DNA of 64,000 nucleotides from Labrys sp. KNU-23. GTDB taxonomy: Bacteria; Pseudomonadota; Alphaproteobacteria; Rhizobiales; Labraceae. The stretch is from the NCBI RefSeq assembly GCF_008330945.1, contig NZ_CP043489.1, positions 3,297,501 through 3,361,500 of the forward strand. The letters are read 5' to 3'. Both the position numbers and the translations under genes were made by a program. Numbering within the stretch: position 1 is the stretch's first letter; every line of letters begins with the position of its first letter. Under the pieces are notes generated by a model. It searched no databases, was not told the DNA's origin, and saw nothing but the letters and a program-made list of their open reading frames with translations. Positions 24,440-32,671 of this stretch are shown here, one piece after another.

Positions 24440-25054
24440 ATGGGGGTGATGAGGATCGAGGACAGCGTGGCGCTCGAGACCTGGCGCGCCTGGCATCCGG
24501 CGGAACTGGCCCGGCGGATAGGAAGCGTGCCCAAGCCCTGGTGCGTGGTGGGAGGCTGGGCGCTCGACCTCTGGCATGGCCATCAAACCCGCGATCACGA
24601 GGATCTCGAATTCACCATCCTGCGTGGCGATCTTGCCTTGTTCCGGCAGGCCCTGGCAGGCATGCGCTTCTATACGGCAGGCGATGGGGTCGTCGAACAT
24701 CTGCCGGACGAGCGCGAACCGCCGGACGGTATTTTCCAGATCTGGTGCCGGGACGAGGCGGCGCAATGCTGGCGTGCGGACATGATGATCGAGCCGGGAA
24801 CTCCGCACAGCTGGGTCTATAAGCGAGACCCCGGCATCATCAGGCCGAGGGCCGAGATGGTCGGCGTGACCGATGACGGCCTGCCTTATCTCAAGCCGGC
24901 GGCCGTCCTGCTGTTCAAGGCCAAATATCAACGCGACAAGGATGAGGCCGATTTCCGCAACGCCCTGCCGAAACTGGCTGCGCAGGAACGCCGCTGGCTG
25001 AAAACCTGCCTGGAGGCTGCCCATCCCGGCCATGACTGGCTGCAATCACTGTAG
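24440..25054 (+). CDS. Nucleotidyltransferase-fold protein (AadA/LinB/AbiEii-like)
   Basis: A 204-residue protein with VVGGWALDLWHGHQTRDHED, the GG-W-A-D...R-x-H-x-D pattern of small nucleotidyltransferases such as the aminoglycoside and lincosamide enzymes and AbiEii-like toxins. Candidate catalytic acids are Asp in WALDLW and the DLEF aspartate. The C-terminal LKPAAVLLFKAKYQRDKDEADF is common to this group. Start is uncertain between ATG 24440 and ATG 24449; the frame remains open to 24308 through a direct repeat (ggattgtctcggcc twice). It is divergent from regB. A resistance role cannot be asserted; many are uncharacterised chromosomal paralogues. Confidence 0.7.
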   Translation: MGVMRIEDSVALETWRAWHPAELARRIGSVPKPWCVVGGWALDLWHGHQTRDHEDLEFTILRGDLALFRQALAGMRFYTAGDGVVEHLPDEREPPDGIFQIWCRDEAAQCWRADMMIEPGTPHSWVYKRDPGIIRPRAEMVGVTDDGLPYLKPAAVLLFKAKYQRDKDEADFRNALPKLAAQERRWLKTCLEAAHPGHDWLQSL

Positions 25055-25181
25055 CCCTTGGCAAGGGCGTCCCGGGGCAGGATCGCCTCGCCACCGCTTC
25101 GAAAGCGTCGGCACCTCTATACAGTCCCGGCCTGCCGCGCTAAGGAAAACCCAATCGTCCATTCTCGAAGGTTTCTAGCAA

Positions 25182-26171
25182 ATGGCGCCAGTCAGCGATC
25201 GCTTGGTCACGGTTTTCGGTGGATCGGGATTTGTGGGCCGCAATCTCGTGCGCTCGCTCGCCAAGCGCGGCTTCCGCGTGCGCGTGGCCGTGCGCCGTCC
25301 GGATCTCGCCCAATATTTGATGACCGCGGGTGCCGTCGGCCAGATCCACGGCGTACAGGCCAATCTGCGCTATCCCGCATCGATTGCCGCCGCGGTCGAA
25401 GGCGCGGAGGCGGTGGTCAACCTCGTCGGCGTCATGCATGAGCGCGGTGCCAACAGTTTCGAGGCCGTGCAGGCTTTCGGGCCCGGTGCGATCGCCCGCG
25501 CCGTCAAGGCCGCCGGCGTGCAGCGTTTCGTGCATGTCTCGGCCCTCGGCCTGCATGCGGGCTCCGATTCGCTCTATGCCAGGAGCAAGCTGAAGGGCGA
25601 GCAGGCTGCCCGTGCTGCTTTCGAGGACACCATCATCATCCGGCCCTCGGTCATGTTCGGGCCGGACGATGATTTCTTCAACAAGTTCGCGGGCCTGGCG
25701 CGGATGTCGCCCGTGCTGCCGTTGATCGGTGGCGGCGAGACCAAGTTCCAGCCGGTTTTCGTCGGCGACGTTGCCGAAGTGCTGGCACGCGGCGCCGAAG
25801 GCACCCTCAAGCCCGGCGCGACCTATGAGCTCGGCGGCCAGGAAGTGCTGACCCTGCGCCAGATCTTCGAATATGTGCTCAAGACGGCCAATCGCAAGCG
25901 CCTGCTGGTGCCGATGCCCTTCGGCATTGCCAATGTGCAGGCGACCCTGTTCGAGCTGGCGCGAACCCTGTCGCTCGGCCTGGTCACGCCGCCTTTGACC
26001 CGCGACCAGGTCACGCTGCTGCGCCACGACAATATCGTGTCGGAAGAGGCAGGGAAAGCCGGCCTGACGCTGGAGGGGCTGGGCATCCAGCCGGCGACGG
26101 TGGAGGCGATCGTGCCGAGCTATCTGTGGCGCTTCCGCAGGGCCGGCCAGTTCGAGAACAAGGTGGCCTGA
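25182..26171 (+). CDS. NDUFA9-like atypical SDR (complex I-associated NAD(P)-binding protein)
   Basis: A 329-residue atypical short-chain dehydrogenase. The nucleotide motif is VTVFGGSGFVGRNLVRSLAK (residues 9-28), with NLVGVMHE, HVSALG and ARSKLKGEQ, where the Tyr-x3-Lys pair is YARSK. Sequence and length match the bacterial NDUFA9/39-kDa subunit-like family, found in most alphaproteobacteria and thought to act in complex I assembly or stability. It stands alone, upstream of a strong bidirectional terminator shared with uppP. Confidence 0.85.
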   Translation: MAPVSDRLVTVFGGSGFVGRNLVRSLAKRGFRVRVAVRRPDLAQYLMTAGAVGQIHGVQANLRYPASIAAAVEGAEAVVNLVGVMHERGANSFEAVQAFGPGAIARAVKAAGVQRFVHVSALGLHAGSDSLYARSKLKGEQAARAAFEDTIIIRPSVMFGPDDDFFNKFAGLARMSPVLPLIGGGETKFQPVFVGDVAEVLARGAEGTLKPGATYELGGQEVLTLRQIFEYVLKTANRKRLLVPMPFGIANVQATLFELARTLSLGLVTPPLTRDQVTLLRHDNIVSEEAGKAGLTLEGLGIQPATVEAIVPSYLWRFRRAGQFENKVA

Positions 26172-26198
26172 CGGGCTGCGGCAATCGGAACAAGAAAA

Positions 26199-26227
26199 GG
26201 GCCGGTCCATGGACCGGCCCTTTTTTT
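26199..26227. terminator. Strong bidirectional terminator between the NDUFA9-like gene and uppP
   Basis: A perfect 22-bp palindrome (gggccggtccatggaccggccc, two 11-nt arms) is preceded by AAAA and followed by seven Ts. It serves both convergent genes, 28 nt after one stop and 16 nt from the other. Confidence 0.9.
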
Positions 26228-26242
26228 GTTGCGGGTGCGCGC

Positions 26243-27043
26243 TCAGCCCATCGTGTAATAGGCCAGGAGGCCGATGACGCCGACGACGATGCGCCACCAG
26301 CCGAACAGAGCGAGGCCGCGCTTGGAAACGAAGTCGAGCAGGGTTTTCACCACGAACCAGCCGGAAATGAAGGCGGTGACGAAGCCGATGGCAGTCAGGC
26401 CAAGATTGTCGGTCGACATCGTCTTGTAGGACTTGGCCAACTCATAGACGAAGGCGCCGACCATGGTCGGCATCGCCAGGAAGAAGGAGAATTCCGCTGC
26501 CGAACGCTTGTCGAGGCCGAGCAGCATGCCGCCGACGATGGTGGAGCCCGAGCGCGAAACGCCGGGGATCATCGACAGGCACTGGAACAGGCCGATCTTC
26601 AGATAGACCGGCAGCGGCAGTACATAGCAGTTGGAGAAGCGCTTCTCGATCTTGAACTGTTCGATGGCGAGCAGGACCAGGCCGCCCGCGATCAGGGCGT
26701 AGCAGACCACCGGCACGTTGAAGAGATATTGCTTCATCTTGTGCTCGATCAGCACGCCCAGAACCACGGCAGGCAGGAAGGCGACCAGCACGCCGAGGAC
26801 GAAATGCTGGGCCTCCCGGTCCTTCGGCAGGGCGGTGGCGATGCGCCACAGCCTCTCGGCATAGACGGCGAGCAAGGCGAGGATGGCGCCGAGCTGGATG
26901 AGGATCACGAAGGAATCGTCGCCCTGGAAATTCAGGTAGCGGGCTGCAAGCAGGAGATGGCCGGTCGAGGAAACCGGGATGAACTCGGTCAGGCCTTCGA
27001 CCACGCCTAGGATGATCGCTTCCAGAATATTGGCCAGGGTCAT
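26243..27043 (-). CDS. uppP: Undecaprenyl-diphosphatase UppP (BacA)
   Basis: A 266-residue polytopic membrane phosphatase that recycles undecaprenyl pyrophosphate to the monophosphate carrier used for peptidoglycan and polysaccharide synthesis. Family motifs are GVVEGLTEFIPVSSTGHLLL near the N-terminus (Glu-rich motif and SSTGH) and PGVSRSGSTIVGGMLLG (PGxSRSG) in the middle. Length is normal. It stands alone, ending at the shared terminator; the region upstream is AT-rich and gene-poor. Confidence 0.95.
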   Translation of the reverse strand: MTLANILEAIILGVVEGLTEFIPVSSTGHLLLAARYLNFQGDDSFVILIQLGAILALLAVYAERLWRIATALPKDREAQHFVLGVLVAFLPAVVLGVLIEHKMKQYLFNVPVVCYALIAGGLVLLAIEQFKIEKRFSNCYVLPLPVYLKIGLFQCLSMIPGVSRSGSTIVGGMLLGLDKRSAAEFSFFLAMPTMVGAFVYELAKSYKTMSTDNLGLTAIGFVTAFISGWFVVKTLLDFVSKRGLALFGWWRIVVGVIGLLAYYTMG

Positions 27044-27786
27044 GGGATGCCTTCGCGAGATTCGGGCGCCGATGCGGCCGCATGGCGCCCGTGCGGGATG
27101 AACGGGAGCGGCCCTGCGCCGCGCTGACGCGAAACAGAAGCCGGAATCGCAGTGATTCTAGGCGGGAGTTGTAACCAAACAGTAACCATGATGCTGCGCT
27201 GCCGCCTTCTTCGCCGCGACGAGAGGGGTGGCTGCGAAGCGATTGCGATCTTCGGGAGTGTCCAATTCGGCGTGATGTCGTTGTTTCCGCGCAGCTTGAC
27301 CCCACCGAGCCTTCAGTAGCTTGAATTTCATGACAATGAAAGCATCCTGCCTCTCCGGAAGATGCCGCGGAGTGTTCGGAAGGAATTTTAGATCATGAAC
27401 GTCCATGAAGGTAATACTTCTTTTGAGTATGATTTTGTTCAAATAAGTTTTATTTCAACATTAGTTTGTCTTGGTGGTGCGAACGGCGATTGGGAAGAAA
27501 GATTTTCCGTTTTAGGCCCGCGTTTCCTGTTTGCGCTGGGTGTAGTACTTAAGTATTAGAGGTGTCGCCTCGCTTGGTATAAGTGGTGATGAAAAGGCAT
27601 AGGTATTAGTAGTCAATCTTGTAAATGAAAATTCTCTTTTAAATTTCCACCGGCATGGTAGGAACTATGCGGCTGCAATGGGGTTGTTGCAGTATGAGTG
27701 AACACCCAGCGATCCGGGGCGTCTTCTTGCTTGCCCTCAGTTGTGGCACCACAAGCTCATGCAAAAAGGGGCGGTGATAAGCCGAG
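27044..27786. other. AT-rich, gene-poor stretch at the left edge of the accessory patch
   Basis: Base composition drops sharply, especially at 27400-27700, which has runs such as gtaaatgaaaattctctttt. The only sizeable frame is a minus-strand one at 27158-27442 (94 residues, MNKIILKRSITFMD...) with no family resemblance that I can see and no clear ribosome binding site. I do not call it a gene. The composition suggests DNA from another source or degraded sequence. Confidence 0.5.
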
Positions 27787-28749
27787 TTGTCTTGGAGAAA
27801 CGCAGGGTCTCTATCGGAGTGCGCCAAGATTCGTAATGTCAGCCATTTCGGTTTGCGGAGCCCTGTCAGTGTTCCGCTGCCGAATTACCAGTCAGCTGTT
27901 CTTGCTGATGCCCAGGCTCTGAGGGCGCAAGCCGGCTTCAAGGCTGCGCGGAATGTTTTCGCACGCCGTTACGTCTCCATTCTCAAGGCCAATATAGCAC
28001 TCATCCACATGGCGACGGATGAGATCCGCCTGATCGTGGGCGCCTATGTACTGAGCCGCCACTTTGCCGCCTCGCCCGTCGATCCGCCCGCGGGCATCAC
28101 GGTGGCGGATGTCCAGACCTTCTGCACCGTGCATGCCTTGGCCGGGCATAACCGCATCGGGGCCATGCTGAACCTGCTGCGCCAGGCGGGCTATCTGCGC
28201 CAGATCAAGGATCTGCGCGACAAGCGCATCAAGCGCTTGGAGGCGACGCGCGCCGGCATCGCCATCGCCAAGCAGATCGTCACGCCCTATCTGCAGGCGC
28301 TCGCGCAACTGCAGCATGTCGACCATGCCGTCCGGCGGGTGGAGATCGACGACGCCTTCTTCGGTGCGTTGGCGCGTTATTGCAGCAATTATTTCCTGAT
28401 GCACGGCACCCTGGTCGACCTCGTGCCCGAGATGCGCCTGTTCATGGCGCGCGACGCCGGCTTCGAAATCCTGCTCAGGCTGATTGCAACGGAAATGCCG
28501 GGGGAGGTCCTGAAGGATCGTACCGTGCATTTCCACTATGGCGCTGTCGCCGACTGTTTCGGCGTCTCGCGTGTCCATGTCCGTCGCCTGCTCGAGGATG
28601 CGGCCGAAGAAGGCTACGTCACCCTGCACGCCTCGGGCGGGCGGGCGATCGAGATCCATCCGAGCTTGTTCGAACTCGTCGACAACTTTATCGCCCTGCA
28701 GATGGCCCTGCTGCTGCAGGCGGTTCTCCATGCCGGCAACAAGGCCTGA
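27787..28749 (+). CDS. Putative regulator with two winged-helix domains (MarR-like + Crp-like)
   Basis: About 320 residues that I cannot place in a named family. Two DNA-binding-like segments are visible. The first (about residues 105-155) has ITVADVQTFCTVHAL, MLNLLRQAGYLRQIKDLRDKR and IKRLEATRAG, matching the recognition helix and DxR wing of MarR proteins. The second (about 245-295) has AVADCFGVSRVHVRRLLEDA then GRAIEIHPSLFE, like the Crp/Fnr or GntR HTH. The start is unclear: TTG 27787 gives the longest frame and no good Shine-Dalgarno is seen. It lies in the accessory patch between AT-rich DNA and an IS5-type element. Confidence 0.6.
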   Translation: MSWRNAGSLSECAKIRNVSHFGLRSPVSVPLPNYQSAVLADAQALRAQAGFKAARNVFARRYVSILKANIALIHMATDEIRLIVGAYVLSRHFAASPVDPPAGITVADVQTFCTVHALAGHNRIGAMLNLLRQAGYLRQIKDLRDKRIKRLEATRAGIAIAKQIVTPYLQALAQLQHVDHAVRRVEIDDAFFGALARYCSNYFLMHGTLVDLVPEMRLFMARDAGFEILLRLIATEMPGEVLKDRTVHFHYGAVADCFGVSRVHVRRLLEDAAEEGYVTLHASGGRAIEIHPSLFELVDNFIALQMALLLQAVLHAGNKA

Positions 28750-29169
28750 GCGACGAGGGCGCGCGGCGAAGGTTTTGTTGGCTGAAGCGTGCCATGGTCC
28801 GGAACGCATTGTCACGCAAGTCGAATAAAAGGCGGGCCGGGTCTAATGCCGTTCGTTTAAGAAGGACGCGCTCCGAATTTTCATAGCCGGGTCAAGCCCG
28901 GCAATGACAAAGCTCGAACAAACGCGAAGACGCTCAAGTGAACCGCATTGGGGTGGGCCCGCCCTTTTCTGCCTGACAACACGGGGCGGGCACGCTGGAG
29001 CAAAACGCGTTCAAGTGTGAACGCTAATTTGCTCGAGAGCATCGTGCTGAAAAGTGGGCGCCGGCTTTCGGCAAAAACGATGTGACTACAATAACCTACA
29101 GCACCGGATCCGATTCCGGAATCGGTGCTGTCGCTCTTTGTTTCCAGGCCAATCCGACGGATTGGCTAA
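28750..29169. other. Gene-free stretch composed mainly of repeats, upstream of the IS element
   Basis: It holds a half copy of repeat B (28883-28911, ccgggtcaagcccggcaatg), a hairpin-rich stretch at 28996-29085 (ctggagcaaaacgcgttcaa...; gagcatcgtgctgaaaagtg) of the kind common in Rhizobiales, and a pair of palindromes at 29100-29166 (agcaccggatccgattccgg...; ccaatccgacggattgg). No coding region is seen. Confidence 0.6.
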
Positions 29170-29216
29170 GGGGTGTGGGGATTCACAAACGAGGAGCAAT
29201 GTGCTTCAAGCTTTGA

Positions 29217-29564
29217 ATGGATCGCTATGTTTTGACGGACGCCCAATGGGCGAAGATTGAGCCTCATTGCCTTGGCAAGGCGAGGGACCCCGGGCGCAGT
29301 GGCAGCGATAATCGCCTGTTTATCGAGGCTGTTTTGTGGATTGTGCGCACGAGCAGCCCCTGGCGGGATCTTCCGGCTCAATTTGGCAACTGGAGCACAG
29401 CTTTTCGGCGCTTCAGCGACTGGCGCAAGGCCGATGTCTTCGTGAAGATCTTCCAAGCCTGTAGCGATGAACCAGATATGGAATACGCCATGGTCGATGC
29501 CACTATCGTCAAGGTCCACCGTCACGGACAGGGCGCAAAAGGGGGACTCAGAGCCAGGCCATAG
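29217..29564 (+). CDS. IS5-family transposase, N-terminal frame (OrfA)
   Basis: 115 residues holding the DUF4096-type N-terminus of IS5 transposases (YVLTDAQWAKIEPH, EAVLWIVRTSSPWRDLPAQFGNWSTAFRRFSDW) and the first catalytic Asp in AMVDATIVKVHRHG. The frame stops at 29564 shortly after an A4G5 run (29537-29545), where slippage into the -1 frame would join it to the second frame. The start is the ATG at 29217. Confidence 0.85.
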   Translation: MDRYVLTDAQWAKIEPHCLGKARDPGRSGSDNRLFIEAVLWIVRTSSPWRDLPAQFGNWSTAFRRFSDWRKADVFVKIFQACSDEPDMEYAMVDATIVKVHRHGQGAKGGLRARP

Positions 29565-29581
29565 GCCGTTCCAAAGGCGGC

Positions 29582-29968
29582 ATGACCACCAAGATCCTGG
29601 CACTTACCGACGCCTTGGGCAATCTCGTGCGCTTCGAACTCCTGCCCGGACATCGCTTCGACACTGTTGGAATAGAGCCCCTCCTCAAAGGCGTCGATTT
29701 CGGTGGCCTGATCGCCGACAAGGCCTTCGATAGCGATCGCATTATTGCCGATCTCAACAAGCGCGGCGCCAAAATCGTCATCTCCCAGCATTCCAGGCGA
29801 GCACAGCCGCTCAAGCTCGACCGCGAACTCTACAAATGGCGACATCTCATCGAGAACTTCTTCTGCAAGCTCAAGGAATTCAAACGCATTGCCATGCGCG
29901 CCGACAAAACAGACCAAAGCTTTTCAGCCATCATCTATCTCGCCGCCGCCGTCATAAATTCACGATGA
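29582..29968 (+). CDS. IS5-family transposase, C-terminal frame (OrfB)
   Basis: 128 residues holding the rest of the DDE domain: the second Asp in LIADKAFDSD and the Glu in WRHLIENFFCKLKEFKRIAMRADKT, the standard YREK-like block of IS5 elements. The frame is open upstream to the slippery run, giving a G-[TQSQ]-AIGRSKGG joining segment, so the active enzyme is probably a fused product of about 250 residues. The ATG at 29582 is unlikely to be the real start. Confidence 0.85.
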   Translation: MTTKILALTDALGNLVRFELLPGHRFDTVGIEPLLKGVDFGGLIADKAFDSDRIIADLNKRGAKIVISQHSRRAQPLKLDRELYKWRHLIENFFCKLKEFKRIAMRADKTDQSFSAIIYLAAAVINSR

Positions 29969-29982
29969 ATCCCCACAAGCCT

Positions 29983-30031
29983 TAGAGCGTCTTTGCGATT
30001 CTTGATGACTCCGTCAAATCACAAAACGCTA
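29983..30031. repeat. Dispersed palindromic repeat family A, copy 5 (interrupted or partial)
   Basis: The sequence ttagagcgtctttgcgattc then cgtcaaatcacaaaacgct forms the stem of family A but lacks the GAAACAAAGAG tail. It begins at the IS right target site. The IS may have inserted into the terminus of this repeat. Confidence 0.6.
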
Positions 30032-30049
30032 TCGTGGTGGCTGCCTGCC

Positions 30050-32467
30050 TTAGCCGCGCAGCGTCGCCCCGGTCTTCTTGCCGACTTCGGCGACGATCTT
30101 GGCGGCAACGGCGTCGATCTCGACGTCGGTCAGCGTGCGGTCTTGCGGCTGCAGCACCACCTCGACGGCGACCGACTTCTGGTCCTCGCCGATGCCCTTG
30201 CCCTCATAGACGTCGAAGATCGACACGCCCGAGATCAGCTTCTTGTCGACGCCCTGCGCCGCCTTGACGATGTCGGCGGCCTTGACCTTGCGCGCGACCA
30301 GGAAGGCGAAGTCACGGGTGACCGGCTGGAACGGCGAGAGAGCCAGGACGCCGCGCGTCTTGGTCGCCTTGGGCTTGGGTACCGGGATGGCGTCGAGAAT
30401 GATCTCGAAGCCGACCACCGGTCCGTCTGCGTCCAGCGCCTCCAGGGCGGAGGGATGCAGCTCGCCGAACCAGCCGATGATGTTCTGCGGGCCGAGCTGG
30501 ATCGTGCCCGAGCGGCCGGGATGGTACCAGGACGGTGCCCCTGAGACGATCTGGAAGCTGGCGACCGACGCACCCAGGCCCGCCAGCAAAGTGAGGGCGT
30601 CTGCCTTGGCGTCGAACACGCTCACGGCGCTTGCCGGCGTCGACCAATTGCGGCCGAAGCCGCCGGGGCGGGCCTGGCCGCGGCGGATACCACTGGCGGC
30701 GATCTTCTGGTCCTCGGGCCTGTCGCCGCGGAAGATCTGGCCGACTTCGAACAAAGCGACGTCATCAGCCCCGCGATCGGCATTGCGCTGGCCGGCAGCG
30801 ATCAGGCCAGGCAGCAGGCTGGGGCGCATGTCGGAAAGGTCGGCGGCGATCGGATTGGCGAGCGACAGCGTCGGCTGGCCGCCGCCGAAGCGCTCGGCCT
30901 GGGCCTTGGCGATGAAGGACCAGGTCACCGCCTCCATCAGGCCACGGGCGGCCAGGCTGCGCTTGGCCAGGCGCGTGCGCTTCTGCAGCACGGTGAGCAC
31001 GGGCTGCGGCACATGCGCCTCGCGTGGCAGCGGCGTCACCGGAATGGCGGCGACGCCGACGATGCGCATCACTTCCTCGACCAGGTCGGCCTTGCCCTCG
31101 ATATCGGGGCGCCAGCTCGGCGCCGTCACCGCCAGCGCCTCGGGCTTGCGGATGACGCCGAAGCCGAGCCGCTCGAGGATGTCGGCGCTTTCGGAGAGGC
31201 TGGTCGACAGGCCCGTCAGGCGTGCAACCTCGTGGGCCGGCAGGTCCAGCACCTCGGGCGCGGCGGTGACGCCGCCCACCACGAAGGTTTCCGTGGGCTT
31301 GCCGCCGCACAGTTCCGTCACCAGCTGGGTGGCGAGGTCGACGCCCGGCACCATGAAGGCAGGATCGACGCCGCGCTCGAAGCGATAGCGCGCATCGGTG
31401 TTGATGCCGAGCGCACGTCCGGTGCGGGCAATGTTCAGCGGCTCCCACAGCGCCGATTCGATCAGCACGTCGGTGGTGTCATCGTCACAGCCCGAATGCT
31501 CGCCGCCCATGATGCCGGCGATCGATTCCAGGCCCTTGCCGTCTGCGATCACGCAGATGCTGTCATTGAGTGCATAGGTCTTGCCATCGAGCGCGACGAT
31601 GCTCTCACCCTCGCGGGCGCGCCGGACGGTGAGGTTGCCCTCGATCTTGGCGGCGTCGAAGACATGCAGCGGCCGGCCGCGGTCGAAGGTGACATAGTTG
31701 GTGATGTCGACCAGCGCATTGATCGGGCGCAGGCCGATGGCGCCGAGGCGGCGCTGCATCCAGGCGGGCGAGGGCCCGTTCTTGACGCCGCGCACCAGGC
31801 GGAGCGCAAAGCCCGGGCAGAGCGAGGGCGTGTCGCCGAAATCGAACGTCACCGTGACCGGGCAGGGGCCATCGCCGGCGATGGAAGGCACGGCGGGCGT
31901 CTTCAGCCTGCCGAGGCCGGCGGCGGCGAGATCGCGCGCAATACCGGCGACACCGGTGCAGTCGGGCCGGTTCGGTGTGAGGTTCACATCGATCACCGGG
32001 TCGTTGAGCCCGGCATAGTCGGCATAGGACATGCCGACCGGTGCATCGGCGGGCAGGTCGATGATGCCGTCATGCTCGTCGGAGATCTCGAGCTCGAATT
32101 CCGAGCACAGCATGCCGCGGCTCTCGACCCCGCGCACCGGTGCGATGGCGAGCGTGATGTTCTTGGCCGGGATGTAGGTGCCGGGCGGCGAGAACACCGA
32201 TTTCATGCCGGTACGGGCATTGGGGGCGCCGCAGACCACCTGCACCGGCTCGCCCTTGCCGGTATCGACCATGCAGACCCTGAGCTTGTCGGCATTGGGA
32301 TGCTGCTCGGCCGAGACGACATAGGCGATCGAGAAGCCAGAGAGCTTCTTGGCAGGATCCTCCACCCCCTCGACCTCCAGGCCGATGCGGGTGAGGGTGT
32401 CGACGATCTCGTCGAGCGTGGCCTCGGTCTCGAGATGGTCCTTGAGCCAGGAAAGCGTGAACTTCAT
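30050..32467 (-). CDS. pheT: Phenylalanine-tRNA ligase beta subunit
   Basis: An 805-residue protein with the full PheT layout: MKFTLSWLKDHLE start, OB-fold tRNA-binding domain at about 39-150 (PNADKLRVCMVDTG), B3/B4 editing domain, B5, the catalytic-like core (FEVGQIFRG) and the C-terminal ferredoxin-fold anticodon-binding domain (FQPVTRDFAFLVARKVKAAD). It forms the alpha2-beta2 enzyme with PheS. The start at 32467 is chosen because the homologous N-terminus begins MKFT; the frame is open to 32518. PheS is not in the window: a repeat A copy and unrelated genes lie upstream, so the usual pheST operon is split or pheS is elsewhere. Confidence 0.95.
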   Translation of the reverse strand: MKFTLSWLKDHLETEATLDEIVDTLTRIGLEVEGVEDPAKKLSGFSIAYVVSAEQHPNADKLRVCMVDTGKGEPVQVVCGAPNARTGMKSVFSPPGTYIPAKNITLAIAPVRGVESRGMLCSEFELEISDEHDGIIDLPADAPVGMSYADYAGLNDPVIDVNLTPNRPDCTGVAGIARDLAAAGLGRLKTPAVPSIAGDGPCPVTVTFDFGDTPSLCPGFALRLVRGVKNGPSPAWMQRRLGAIGLRPINALVDITNYVTFDRGRPLHVFDAAKIEGNLTVRRAREGESIVALDGKTYALNDSICVIADGKGLESIAGIMGGEHSGCDDDTTDVLIESALWEPLNIARTGRALGINTDARYRFERGVDPAFMVPGVDLATQLVTELCGGKPTETFVVGGVTAAPEVLDLPAHEVARLTGLSTSLSESADILERLGFGVIRKPEALAVTAPSWRPDIEGKADLVEEVMRIVGVAAIPVTPLPREAHVPQPVLTVLQKRTRLAKRSLAARGLMEAVTWSFIAKAQAERFGGGQPTLSLANPIAADLSDMRPSLLPGLIAAGQRNADRGADDVALFEVGQIFRGDRPEDQKIAASGIRRGQARPGGFGRNWSTPASAVSVFDAKADALTLLAGLGASVASFQIVSGAPSWYHPGRSGTIQLGPQNIIGWFGELHPSALEALDADGPVVGFEIILDAIPVPKPKATKTRGVLALSPFQPVTRDFAFLVARKVKAADIVKAAQGVDKKLISGVSIFDVYEGKGIGEDQKSVAVEVVLQPQDRTLTDVEIDAVAAKIVAEVGKKTGATLRG

Positions 32468-32484
32468 TGCGGGTAGCCTGATCC

Positions 32485-32552
32485 TATAGCGTCTTGCAAT
32501 CTGATCGAAACGCTTCAAATCGCCAAGACACGTCGAAACAAAGAGGCAGAGT
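32485..32552. repeat. Dispersed palindromic repeat family A, copy 6
   Basis: This reads tatagcgtcttgcaatctga, then caaatcgccaagacacgtcg and aaacaaagaggcagagt, the full layout of family A. It lies 18 nt upstream of pheT, in its leader. Confidence 0.7.
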
Positions 32553-32671
32553 AAGACGCGCCTTCATCAAGGCGCCTTTCGCTCTGGGAGAATTGGTCAT
32601 GCCGATAGCGCGTTGGGCGCGAAGATGCAAAGCCCGTGTTGACGGGATCGCTTCCTGCGCGCGACGGAGTT

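Larger units (their letters stand above)
29170..29981 (+). mobile_element. IS5-family insertion sequence (IS427-like), 812 bp
   Basis: The ends are inverted: ggggtgtggggattca on the left and tgaatccccacaagcc on the right, which read alike on opposite strands with two mismatches in 16. CTAA flanks the left and TTAG the right, fitting the YTAR/TA target of IS427-group elements. Two overlapping transposase frames are separated by a -1 shift, as in that group. The right end abuts a copy of repeat A. The element looks intact. Confidence 0.85.

Noticed and set aside
27158..27442. A 94-codon minus-strand frame in the AT-rich gap
   Set aside because: There is no clear ribosome binding site, no family resemblance, and the second half (Ala/Arg/His-rich) looks like chance sequence. 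It could be real; sequence from relatives would decide.
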